A stretch of DNA of 11,356 nucleotides from DATAYF01 sp036272735 (GTDB lineage: Bacteria > Chloroflexota > Ktedonobacteria > Ktedonobacterales > Ktedonobacteraceae), in NCBI GenBank assembly GCA_036272735.1, contig DATAYF010000401.1, positions 1 to 11,356 on the forward strand, given 5' to 3'. Positions 1 to 6,080 of this stretch are shown here, in pieces. The number at the start of each line of letters is the position of its first letter. The stretch's first letter is position 1. The position numbers were made by a program, and so were the translations under genes. Under the pieces are notes generated by a model that was not told the origin of the DNA, made no database searches, and worked only from the letters and a program-made list of their open reading frames with translations.

Positions 1-75
1 GTGACCTGGTCGCCCGATGGCAAGCGTGTCGCGCTGGCCGCGCAAAACACAGCCACCATCTTATCGTTGAAGTAG
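1..75 (+). CDS. C-terminal end of a WD40/beta-propeller protein (partial)
   Basis: Frame 1 is open from the first base and ends with TAG at 73-75, giving 24 visible residues. They begin VTWSPDGKRVALA and end ILSLK. The WSPDG(K/R)xxA pattern is the usual signature of a WD40 or TolB-like propeller blade, followed by the last strand before the stop. The rest of the gene lies to the left of the window, so upstream domains (for example a kinase, as in many WD40 proteins of filamentous Chloroflexota) cannot be seen. The gene converges on the isoprenyl diphosphate synthase gene, with a hairpin between them. Confidence 0.6.
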   Translation: MTWSPDGKRVALAAQNTATILSLK

Positions 76-140
76 GTGATGAGGGTCTGGGAATGGGTTT
101 GGCGAGGGTTGTCGTCAAATTTTTGCGTGCCCGCCGGAAC

Positions 141-163
141 GAGTCGGAGGCAAGCTCCGACTC
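141..163. terminator. 9-bp hairpin between convergent genes
   Basis: GAGTCGGAG (141-149) and CTCCGACTC (155-163) form a perfect 9-bp stem around a 5-base loop (GCAAG). It lies four bases past the minus-strand stop codon at 167 and 65 bases past the plus-strand stop at 75, where a shared terminator would sit. Neither side has a strong T-run directly after the stem (TTTT at 175-178 on the plus side, only TTT on the minus side), so efficient intrinsic termination is uncertain. Confidence 0.45.
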
Positions 164-166
164 TGG

Positions 167-1288
167 CTATTCGCTTTTGGTGGCTTGCTCGATGAAGAGG
201 ACCAGGGTTGCCAGATCGTCGAGAGCGCGGGCTGAGACCGGGCTAGTGTTGTGCGGGATATGCGCGAGTGCTTCGCGAGCGTGCTGGCAATGCTGCTGCA
301 AGAATGCGCGGCAATATTGCTCTGTGCGGGTGTGCTCGAAGATATCCAGGACGTGGGCAACCTGCTCGTCTGTGACCGGAGACGTTTGCTGGTACACACT
401 TTGTAAGTACTGGCGATCATCCGGGCTGGCCTGTTCCAGGGCATGCAGGATGGGCAGACTCTTTTTGCGGCGGTAGATATCGCCCGACGCGGTTTTCCCA
501 AGTTCGGCGTTCGAGGCCCACACGCCCAGAATATCGTCGCGCACCTGAAACGCTCTGCCGATGGCTCTGCCAAAGTCGCGCAGGCGTAGCACTGTTTCCT
601 GGTCGCGTGTACCCAGCAGTGCGCCCATCTCTGTTGCACATTCCATGAGGATGCCGGTTTTGCGCTGAATCATGTCCAGGTACATGGAGACTGAAATATC
701 CTGGTGCATCTCGAAGTTAATATCGAGATGTTGACCTTCGGCGATCATTAAACAGGTGCGGTCGAGCAATGCGCCGAGGCGTGTGGCTAACGTACCCTCG
801 ACGCCATGATCCAGTATCCCCCAGAGCACGAGCCGTGATAAGGCATACATGCCATCGCCAGTATTGATGGCTTGCGGTACATCCCAAACTTTCCAGAGCG
901 TCGTGCGATGGCGGCGCTGCGTATCTCCATCTTCGATGTCGTCGTGAATTAAGGTGAAGTTGTGGGTCAGTTCGATGGCGCTGGCAGCAGGCAATGCCCG
1001 TTGGAGATAGCTGGATGCTGGTGTGCCGTTGGTTGGTATCTCCCAGGCTCCCGCAGCCTCATAAGACAGCAGTAGCAGCGTGGGGCGTAAGAGCTTGCCA
1101 GGATCGTTTCGCGTGGGGACAAAATCAGCATCCATCCATCCAAGATGGTACTGCATTTGCCCATAGAAGCTAGCGAGTTCTGGCGTGTTCACCTGGGCGG
1201 TAATCGTAGCAACGGCGCTGCGTAGAGCCGTATCGATAAGTTGTTGATGACGCTGTAGTGTTAATTGTATGTTTGCTGGTAAAATCAT
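167..1288 (-). CDS. Isoprenyl (geranylgeranyl-type) diphosphate synthase
   Basis: A class I trans-isoprenyl diphosphate synthase of 373 aa, expected to condense isopentenyl diphosphate with allylic diphosphates in the cytosol to make C15-C20 or longer precursors for lipids, quinones or terpenoids. Visible signatures are the GKLLRP substrate-binding stretch (about 64-69), the first Asp-rich motif HDDIEDGD (about 115-122) followed by RR, QRKTG (about 208-212), and the second motif RDDILGVWA (about 250-258), then a GK and KKSLP stretch. The second motif has G instead of the last Asp, as is common in IdsA-like enzymes (DDLLGVFG), so activity is expected. ATG 1288 is preferred because AAGGA lies four bases upstream; GTG 1300 is in frame but has no ribosome binding site. 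It follows the zinc-finger gene by 45 bases, probably in one transcript. Product chain length cannot be read from sequence. Confidence 0.9.
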   Translation of the reverse strand: MILPANIQLTLQRHQQLIDTALRSAVATITAQVNTPELASFYGQMQYHLGWMDADFVPTRNDPGKLLRPTLLLLSYEAAGAWEIPTNGTPASSYLQRALPAASAIELTHNFTLIHDDIEDGDTQRRHRTTLWKVWDVPQAINTGDGMYALSRLVLWGILDHGVEGTLATRLGALLDRTCLMIAEGQHLDINFEMHQDISVSMYLDMIQRKTGILMECATEMGALLGTRDQETVLRLRDFGRAIGRAFQVRDDILGVWASNAELGKTASGDIYRRKKSLPILHALEQASPDDRQYLQSVYQQTSPVTDEQVAHVLDIFEHTRTEQYCRAFLQQHCQHAREALAHIPHNTSPVSARALDDLATLVLFIEQATKSE

Positions 1289-1333
1289 ATGATCCTTCAC
1301 GAGACGGTGTCAAAAGAACGTTGCTTGTATGCA

Positions 1334-1825
1334 CTAGTGGTGGAGGTAGAAGAAAGCGGCTACCGCTACCGTCCCTATAGCGACCAGAATGCGTGTCAGC
1401 CCTTTCAGTCCACCAACGTGATAAAAAGGTGAACATAGTGCACAATATCGATTGATATATTGGTAACGATGACCACGCATGCCTTCGCGGATAATAACAA
1501 CGTCCTCAGCTTTGCGCTGGGTGTGCAGTTCAGCGCAGACGTGACGACCACACCCATGGCAGGTGTACTGATCGACAAAGTGCGAGGTCTTGGAGAGCGA
1601 CCATTGGTCGGGGTAGACCTGGGTGCCACAGACGTAGCATACCTGCGTCTGGGCCAGCTTCATCTGCTCTTCGGCGCAAGGTGAATGCTCCTGCTTGGGA
1701 AAATGATTCTGGCAAAAGACCTGGCCGCAATCTGGACAACGGCCCAGGGCCTCTTCGTGACATTCGTGACAGCGTCTCGCGTCGGGCACCATGCGAGGCT
1801 GTATTGGCGTCTGTTTGCGCTGCAT
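1334..1825 (-). CDS. AN1-like zinc-finger protein with C-terminal membrane anchor
   Basis: A 163-aa protein rich in Cys/His pairs. The N-terminal part (19-50) has the spacing C-x2-C-x7-C-x2-C-x4-C-x2-H-x5-H-x2-C, very close to the AN1 zinc-finger pattern known mostly from eukaryotic ubiquitin-linked proteins and some bacterial membrane proteins. A second cluster follows (CYVC at 63-66, CHGC at 89-92, C97, H101) with CALC at 128-131, so two or three zinc sites are likely. The C-terminus (about 142-161, LTRILVAIGTVAVAAFFYL) is a single hydrophobic segment, probably a tail anchor leaving the zinc domain in the cytoplasm. ATG 1825 is preferred, with purine-rich GAGAAGAG upstream; TTG 1855 is in frame but lacks a ribosome binding site. 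Its role is unknown; position before the isoprenyl synthase gene suggests cotranscription, not function. Confidence 0.75.
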   Translation of the reverse strand: MQRKQTPIQPRMVPDARRCHECHEEALGRCPDCGQVFCQNHFPKQEHSPCAEEQMKLAQTQVCYVCGTQVYPDQWSLSKTSHFVDQYTCHGCGRHVCAELHTQRKAEDVVIIREGMRGHRYQYINRYCALCSPFYHVGGLKGLTRILVAIGTVAVAAFFYLHH

Positions 1826-1911
1826 GCTCTTCTCACTTCTATGATTTTGCGGCAAAGTTATTTTATGGCGTTTATTAGGAAATGCAGAGAGAAAAAAGAT
1901 TGCTTATAAAT

Positions 1912-1941
1912 ATTATAACAAGATGGTTTGCCGTTCTGCAA
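1912..1941 (-). promoter_or_regulatory. Candidate sigma70-type promoter for zinc-finger/isoprenyl synthase pair
   Basis: On the minus strand TTGCAG (1941-1936) is followed after 18 bases by a perfect TATAAT (1917-1912), about 87 bases upstream of ATG 1825. The -10 lies in an AT-rich palindrome (TTATAA-ATA-TTATAA, 1904-1918) in the divergent region between the zinc-finger gene and folP. The -35 is weak; the -10 is convincing. Confidence 0.45.
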
Positions 1942-1982
1942 AGTAGAAGGTATCATAAAGGAAATAGGTAACGTTCCGGTCC

Positions 1983-2018
1983 TATACTCATGGTTCGGAA
2001 CCGTGCGAAAGGGATAGG
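1983..2018 (+). promoter_or_regulatory. Possible folP -10 element, inverted repeat and ribosome binding site
   Basis: TATACT (1983-1988) is a good -10-like hexamer 36 bases upstream of the folP start, but no matching -35 was found. Just downstream is the small inverted repeat GGTTC-G-GAACC (1992-2002), which could be an operator or a leader hairpin. AGG (2016-2018) lies five bases before GTG 2024 and sets that start. Support for the promoter itself is weak. Confidence 0.3.
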
Positions 2019-2023
2019 TCGCT

Positions 2024-2899
2024 GTGTCGTCATCATTGCCGCCGACCGTGTGGAGTCAGTATCATTTGGCGTGGGGAAAACAGACCTACGTGATGGGCAT
2101 TATCAATGTCACCCCCGACTCATTTTCAGGTGATGGCCTGGCTCAAATTGTAAGCAGTGAACAGGTCGTCGCCGATGCTGTAGAGCAGGCACAACGTTTT
2201 GTTGCTGAAGGTGCCAGCATCATCGATGTTGGTGGCGAGTCGACGCGACCACGCGCGAGTGAAGTGATTAGCGCTGAGCAAGAGTTAGCGCGTGTTCTGC
2301 CCGTCATTCGAGCTTTGCACGAAGCGCTCCCTATGGAAACCATGCTGTCCATCGATACCTATAAAGCGCAGGTCGCGGCACAAGCGTTGGTGGCCGGAGC
2401 CTGCATGATCAATGATACCTGGGGGCTACGGCACGACCCGCAGATGGCGGCAGTAGCAGCGGCACACAAGGTGCCAGTCGTTATCATGGCGAATATGCGT
2501 GATTATCCGCGGCGATACGAGATTGTGAGCGACGTCATCCGCTATTTAGCGGGTTCCATAGAGCAGGCATTGGATGCAGGCGTGGCCTGGGACCATATTA
2601 TCGTTGATCCGGGTATTGGTTTTGGCACGACGATGCAGGAAAACCTGGTGTTGTTGCGTCGTTTGCACGAACTGTGTGCCCTGGGACGCCCTATCCTCCT
2701 GGGAACTTCGCGCAAATCGACGATTGGGACTGTGCTTGGTGGATTACCGGCAGCCGAACGCGTGGAGGGCACGGCCGCGACCGTGGCTCTGGGTATTGCC
2801 GAGGGCGCGGATATCGTACGCGTGCACGATGTGCGTGACATGGTGCGCGTGGCGAAAATGAGTGACGCGATTATACGCGGAACATTTGCAGATTCCTAG
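2024..2899 (+). CDS. folP: Dihydropteroate synthase
   Basis: Cytosolic TIM-barrel enzyme of folate synthesis that joins 6-hydroxymethyl-dihydropterin diphosphate with p-aminobenzoate to give dihydropteroate; the target of sulfonamides. At 291 aa it has normal length. Family motifs appear in order: MGIINVTPDSFS (24-35), IIDVGGESTRP (66-76), SIDTYK (109-114), MINDTWG (128-134), DPGIGFG (195-201), GTSRKS (227-232) and a C-terminal RVHDV. Two positions differ from the commonest form: the usual GFGKT reads GFGTT (201-203), and the usual LMHxxG strand reads IMANMRD. The pterin-binding Asp/Asn residues and the SRKS lysine are present, so function is expected. GTG 2024 has AGG five bases upstream. 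folC follows after 40 bases, a folate operon; folB, folK and folE are not in view. Confidence 0.95.
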   Translation: MSSSLPPTVWSQYHLAWGKQTYVMGIINVTPDSFSGDGLAQIVSSEQVVADAVEQAQRFVAEGASIIDVGGESTRPRASEVISAEQELARVLPVIRALHEALPMETMLSIDTYKAQVAAQALVAGACMINDTWGLRHDPQMAAVAAAHKVPVVIMANMRDYPRRYEIVSDVIRYLAGSIEQALDAGVAWDHIIVDPGIGFGTTMQENLVLLRRLHELCALGRPILLGTSRKSTIGTVLGGLPAAERVEGTAATVALGIAEGADIVRVHDVRDMVRVAKMSDAIIRGTFADS

Positions 2900-2939
2900 C
2901 ATGAAATTTTATTTATAGAGAAGAGAAAGATACGACAAC

Positions 2940-4358
2940 GTGGATTACAAAGAAGCACTTTCCTATATTTATAGTTTTACCGATTATGAGCGCGGCGGCG
3001 TGTACAAGCGCGACCGCAACGAGAATATGCCGCGTACTGCTAGCCTGCTTGCGCTGTTGGACAATCCTCACCTTGCCTATAGCAACACGCTGGTAGCGGG
3101 TACGAAGGGGAAAGGCTCAACTTCGGCGCTGATTGAACGTGTGGTGCGTGAGGCTGGCCTAAAAACGGGATTATATACGCAGCCGGATCTGCACACCTTT
3201 CGCGAACGCATGCGTGTCAACGGGCAGCTTATCAGCGAACAAGAGGTGGCGGAACTGATTCCCACTGTGCGTCGTGCTGTGGACCAGGTGCTAGCACAGC
3301 ACGATTTTGGTCCCTTCATTACCTACGAAATAGGCACCGCACTGGCTTTCTCCTATTTCGCGCATCAACATGTGCAGCACACGGTGGTGGAAGTTGGGGT
3401 TGGTGGTCGCCTGGATGCCACCAATTTGACACAGCCGCTGGTCTCGGTCATCACATCAATCAGTTACGATCATATGGAGGTGTTGGGAGACACGTTGACC
3501 AAGATCGCCACCGAGAAAGCTGGCATCATCAAACCCGATGGCATCGTAGTCACCTCCGCACAATCACCCGAAGCCCTGCTGGCGATAGCCAAAGTCGCCG
3601 GAGAACGCCACGCGCGCTTGCTACGTGTGGGTCCAGTGGATAATGACCCGGCGCAAAGCGAGGTTGATGCTGGTCTCTTGCCGCCGCTCAGCTACCGCTA
3701 TCGCGAACAATGGCACACGGAGCGTGGGCAAGGTTTTAGTGTGCAAACGCCGAAGCGTGTATACACCAACCTGGAAATTCCGCTGGTGGGAGCCTATCAA
3801 GTAGAGAATGCCACGGCGGCGCTGGCAACGCTTGAGATGTTGCGGACGCGTGGCATCGAGTGGGACGAAGCGGCGTTGCGGCGCGGGTTTCAGGCCGTGC
3901 GCTGGCCCGCGCGTATCGAAGTGGTGGGCCATGATCCAACGATGATTGTCGATGGCGCGCACAACGCCGACTCGATGCAGAAATTAATGCAAGCGTTGCG
4001 TTCGTCGTTTCAGTTCCGGCGCTTGCTGGTCGTGCTGGGCGTGAAGCGTAGTAAAGACCTGTCGGGCATGATGCGAGAGTTAGCCGCCGCTGATACCGTC
4101 ATTTTGACGAAGATGCATAATCCAATGGCGGCGGATCTTGAAGATCTGGCGAAGGTATTGCGTGAGTACGCACCAGAGGTGAAGGTGGAGATGCGCGAAG
4201 AGAGCACGAAGGCATTAGACCTGGCGCGACAACTGGCATCACCTAAAGACCTGATTTGTGCGACCGGTTCGCTCTACCTGGCGGCCGAAGCGTTACGCTG
4301 GGCCGCCTCACACGGTGCACAAAACGCCGCCGATGAGATCGAGGGCGTCGATCATTAG
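2940..4358 (+). CDS. folC: Dihydrofolate synthase / folylpolyglutamate synthase
   Basis: Mur-ligase-type ATP-dependent enzyme (472 aa) that adds glutamate to dihydropteroate and/or extends the polyglutamate tail of folates. It has the family N-terminus (YKEALSYIYSFTDYERGG), the P-loop AGTKGKGSTSA (53-63), ERMRVNG, the YDHMEVLGDT and EKAGIIK region (about 176-198) and DGAHN (about 338-342) of the C-terminal Rossmann domain. The P-loop has K where most bacterial FolC have N (GTNGKGST); GTKGKGST is the form known from eukaryotic folylpolyglutamate synthases. The usual TSPHL reads TQPDL (80-84). Both look like lineage variants rather than damage. The GTG start lies 40 bases after folP, with purine-rich GAGAAAG about ten bases upstream. 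Whether one or both activities are present cannot be decided here. Confidence 0.92.
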   Translation: MDYKEALSYIYSFTDYERGGVYKRDRNENMPRTASLLALLDNPHLAYSNTLVAGTKGKGSTSALIERVVREAGLKTGLYTQPDLHTFRERMRVNGQLISEQEVAELIPTVRRAVDQVLAQHDFGPFITYEIGTALAFSYFAHQHVQHTVVEVGVGGRLDATNLTQPLVSVITSISYDHMEVLGDTLTKIATEKAGIIKPDGIVVTSAQSPEALLAIAKVAGERHARLLRVGPVDNDPAQSEVDAGLLPPLSYRYREQWHTERGQGFSVQTPKRVYTNLEIPLVGAYQVENATAALATLEMLRTRGIEWDEAALRRGFQAVRWPARIEVVGHDPTMIVDGAHNADSMQKLMQALRSSFQFRRLLVVLGVKRSKDLSGMMRELAAADTVILTKMHNPMAADLEDLAKVLREYAPEVKVEMREESTKALDLARQLASPKDLICATGSLYLAAEALRWAASHGAQNAADEIEGVDH

Positions 4359-4387
4359 GTCTGTACGTGTATGTTCCCAAAGGTTGA

Positions 4388-4401
4388 TTCGCCTAAGCGA
4401 A
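4388..4401. repeat. Small hairpin at the YciI-like stop codon
   Basis: TTCGC (4388-4392) and GCGAA (4397-4401) form a perfect 5-bp stem with a 4-base loop, in the 34-base space between the convergent folC and YciI-like genes. The minus-strand TAG stop (4395-4393) lies in the loop. There is no T-run, so it is at best a weak terminator. Confidence 0.3.
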
Positions 4402-4680
4402 CATATTAGCCCATTCGCGGATATACCATTTACTGACCATGCCCTTCAGAACGAACGGGTCGCCTTTGGCGTACTCTTCGGCCGCCTCACGTGTGGCGTG
4501 GATAGCCATGGTGCTGAGAGGCTCCTCTTGGTTGTTGAGGAAGGCTCCTGCCATCAAGAGTGTGCCGTTGGCATGCAACTCCTCTGCGCGAGCCCGGTGG
4601 GCGGCGATGGTATCGGGTGCCCTGGCAATGGCATCTTCGAGGGAGTCATAGCAGGTCTCGCAGAACACAACGTAATACAT
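4393..4680 (-). CDS. YciI-like domain protein
   Basis: A 95-aa protein with the ferredoxin-like YCII-related fold: a short beta strand (MYYVVFCE), a helix with the conserved His (H28, AAHRARAEEL), the GTLLMAGAF strand, and DPFVLKGMVSKWYIREW with the conserved Asp (D74). The His-Asp pair is the proposed catalytic dyad of YciI proteins, but no general reaction is established; some relatives are lyases or dehydrochlorinases. ATG 4680 is preferred because AGGAG lies nine bases upstream; ATG 4689 is in frame but directly abuts that AGGAG. It follows the VOC gene by 57 bases on the same strand and is probably cotranscribed from the operator-controlled promoter at 5212-5239. Confidence 0.85.
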   Translation of the reverse strand: MYYVVFCETCYDSLEDAIARAPDTIAAHRARAEELHANGTLLMAGAFLNNQEEPLSTMAIHATREAAEEYAKGDPFVLKGMVSKWYIREWANMFA

Positions 4681-4737
4681 AGTGAGCATCTCCTTCTCAT
4701 TCGATTTTGTAGCATGAGCGGTTAATGTTCCGTTGCG

Positions 4738-5136
4738 CTAATGCCTGCCACCCAAAGGAAAGCGGTCCCAGGGGTTCTCGTTGACGGTAATGCGGTACCC
4801 ATCGGGATCAGCAAAGATGAAGGCGCGCCCGAACGGACTATCGAAGGGTGGCTTGATAATGGTAGCTCCGGCTGCCTCCATTTTGGCACACAATTCATCG
4901 ACATGATCGCAGTCGATCCAGAGTGTCAGGCCCCATCCCGGTTGCGGCGCTTCATCCAGGTTTACTCTTGCCTCGCTGAGAGCAAAAGGGATCGAGTTGG
5001 AATCGAAGAGCACAAAATCGGGGGTGTCGAAACGCGGATCGACTGCCAGGCCCAAAACCTCTGTGTAAAACGTGCGCGAGGCCGCAAGGTCGCGCACCTG
5101 CAAGCTGATAAAATCGGGTCCGAGAAGCTTTGCCAT
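4738..5136 (-). CDS. VOC (glyoxalase/bleomycin-resistance fold) family protein
   Basis: A 132-aa protein with two beta-alpha-beta-beta-beta halves: ISLQVRDLAASRTFYTEVLGL (about 10-30, first half), then LWIDCDHVDELCAKMEAAGATI and FIFADPDGYRITV (second half). Canonical metal-dependent members have His at the start of the first strand (HxxLxVxDL) and Glu near the end (DPDGNxIEL). Here these positions are F9 and about T117, so the usual metal site appears lost. That favours a ligand-binding or resistance-type role over a metalloenzyme; the substrate is unknown. ATG 5136 is chosen because AAGGA lies six bases upstream and the family domain starts right after it. The gene lies downstream of the TetR gene on the same strand, separated by an operator and a predicted promoter, which suggests induction by the repressor's ligand. 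Confidence 0.88.
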   Translation of the reverse strand: MAKLLGPDFISLQVRDLAASRTFYTEVLGLAVDPRFDTPDFVLFDSNSIPFALSEARVNLDEAPQPGWGLTLWIDCDHVDELCAKMEAAGATIIKPPFDSPFGRAFIFADPDGYRITVNENPWDRFPLGGRH

Positions 5137-5191
5137 GATGGTTCCTTTCTTGCCTTGTCTGCTGTACTGACTGACCTTCAAACGTCCGAAC

Positions 5192-5217
5192 TATTGTGTA
5201 CTGTTTGGTCCACAATA
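5192..5217 (-). promoter_or_regulatory. Operator A for the adjacent TetR-type repressor (predicted)
   Basis: An inverted repeat with 10-base arms and a 6-base spacer. On the minus strand it reads TATTGTGGAC, CAAACA, GTACACAATA; 9 of 10 arm pairs match. It closely resembles operator B (5883-5908), with 17 of 20 arm bases identical and the same spacer length. It lies between the TetR stop and the VOC start and overlaps the predicted -10 of the VOC gene. A terminator is unlikely because no T-run follows on the minus strand. Confidence 0.75.
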
Positions 5218-5239
5218 AAAGCAAAAAAAACCATGTCTA
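5212..5239 (-). promoter_or_regulatory. Predicted promoter of the VOC/YciI-like pair
   Basis: On the minus strand TAGACA (5239-5234), 16 bases, then TATTGT (5217-5212). The -35 matches TTGACA at 5 of 6 positions and uses the TAG stop codon of the upstream TetR gene; the -10 matches 4 of 6. The -10 forms the first bases of operator A, so bound repressor would block RNA polymerase. The same arrangement recurs at the TetR gene's own promoter, which supports the call. Confidence 0.5.
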
Positions 5240-5851
5240 GCTGGCGAGTGTACCCTGATACTGCATCAAAGAAAGCGCGCCGGTACGCAAAGCCGCAATC
5301 ACAGCGGGATCATTGCGACCTTTGGCGAGCAGGATCACCCCTTCAAAATAGGCAAGCAGCGCCTGCGCTGTGACTGTTGTATCCAGGGTCGCGGGCACCA
5401 TCCCCTGTGCTTGCGCCTCACACAGCATGCGCTCAAAGTAGCCGAGCCATTGCTGGAAAAATCGTTCCAGGCGCGTGCGGATCAATTCATCCAGTGTGCT
5501 CATCTCCAACGTCAGGTTGCCAAGAGGACATCCACGCATATGACCGTCGGTCTGCTTTTGTACCTGCTGTCCCTTCAGTGTCAGGTCAAAGAAACGCAGA
5601 ATCCGCTCCTGTGGAGGAAGGTGATCTGAGAAGGTCGGTGCCAGGATATGCTCTTCAAAGGATTGCCACTGGCTCTCAAGGGCCACGAGCACGAGATCCT
5701 GTTTGGAAGAGAAGAAGTGATAAAAGCTGCTTTGGGTTACTCCCGCAGCCGCACACAGCTCATCCACGGTCACCGCTTCGTAGCTGTGCGCGTAAATCAC
5801 ATCCTTTGCGGCTTCAATCAGCCGCTTCCTGGCATCGCTCGGTCGCCCCAT
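5237..5851 (-). CDS. TetR/AcrR-family transcriptional repressor
   Basis: A 204-aa one-component regulator. The N-terminus (MGRPSDARKRLIEAA) and the helix-turn-helix (about 27-50, TVDELCAAAGVTQSSFYHFFSSK) are typical TetR DNA-binding features. The C-terminal ligand domain carries RGCPLGNLTLEMS (about 106-118, Cys108), a motif shared with a TetR subgroup that includes AcuR-like repressors. The ligand is unknown. ATG 5851 matches the family start and has GGAGG ten bases upstream; longer in-frame readings to 5872 or 5995 add sequence unlike the family. Operator B overlaps its predicted promoter and operator A that of the VOC gene downstream, so autorepression and control of the VOC/YciI-like pair are inferred. 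The acyl-CoA ligase gene is divergent. Confidence 0.92.
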   Translation of the reverse strand: MGRPSDARKRLIEAAKDVIYAHSYEAVTVDELCAAAGVTQSSFYHFFSSKQDLVLVALESQWQSFEEHILAPTFSDHLPPQERILRFFDLTLKGQQVQKQTDGHMRGCPLGNLTLEMSTLDELIRTRLERFFQQWLGYFERMLCEAQAQGMVPATLDTTVTAQALLAYFEGVILLAKGRNDPAVIAALRTGALSLMQYQGTLAS

Positions 5852-5882
5852 GGCCTTCTCCCTCCTACGCATCTCCTCTTTT

Positions 5883-5908
5883 AGTTGTGGACTATGTAGT
5901 ACAGAATA
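5883..5908 (-). promoter_or_regulatory. Operator B for the TetR-type repressor (predicted)
   Basis: On the plus strand it reads AGTTGTGGAC, TATGTA, GTACAGAATA: an imperfect inverted repeat with the same 10-6-10 layout as operator A. The TTGTGGAC half is identical and the other half differs at one base. It lies 32 bases upstream of the TetR start codon and overlaps that gene's predicted -10, as expected for autorepression. The candidate promoter of the divergent ligase is more than 50 bases away, so direct control of that gene is less certain. Confidence 0.75.
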
Positions 5909-5931
5909 CCATGAAGGTAAGCAGGCGTCAA
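5903..5931 (-). promoter_or_regulatory. Predicted promoter of the TetR-type repressor gene
   Basis: On the minus strand TTGACG (5931-5926), exactly 17 bases, then TATTCT (5908-5903): 5 of 6 and 4 of 6 matches to sigma70 consensus with ideal spacing. The -10 forms the outer end of operator B. The expected start of transcription falls inside or just after the operator, leaving a leader of about 45 bases to ATG 5851. Confidence 0.6.
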
Positions 5932-5959
5932 GTGTTGATCCTCTCGCAATGGGCATGTA

Positions 5960-5989
5960 GAGACAAAAATGCAATGCGTGATGTATACT
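5960..5989 (+). promoter_or_regulatory. Candidate promoter of the acyl-CoA ligase gene
   Basis: GAGACA (5960-5965), 18 bases, then TATACT (5984-5989), about 90 bases upstream of GTG 6081. The -10 matches 5 of 6 and the -35 matches 4 of 6. It is the best candidate seen in the divergent region, but the evidence is only by motif. Confidence 0.35.
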
Positions 5990-6080
5990 GTGCAATATTA
6001 GGTATCGTTCTATCTACCTATCTACCCCATCGTTGTCGTCTTTGATTGGTATGGCACAGACTCATTGAGGAGGTATCACC

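Noticed and set aside
115..639. Overlapping 174-codon minus-strand frame and the plus-strand frame at 93-476
   Set aside because: They overlap the well-supported isoprenyl diphosphate synthase gene, show no family motifs and have the low-complexity composition of shadow frames.
5192..5217. Intrinsic terminator of the TetR gene
   Set aside because: On the minus strand the T-rich stretch precedes the stem instead of following it, and the near-identical copy upstream of the TetR gene argues for a protein-binding site.
4741..5373. 210-codon plus-strand frame opposite the VOC and TetR genes
   Set aside because: It is antisense to two genes with clear family motifs and ribosome binding sites, and resembles no known protein.
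5852..5995. 48-residue N-terminal extension of the TetR regulator
   Set aside because: It would cover the predicted promoter and operator B and is unlike TetR N-termini; ATG 5851 gives the classic MGRPSDARKRLIEAA start.
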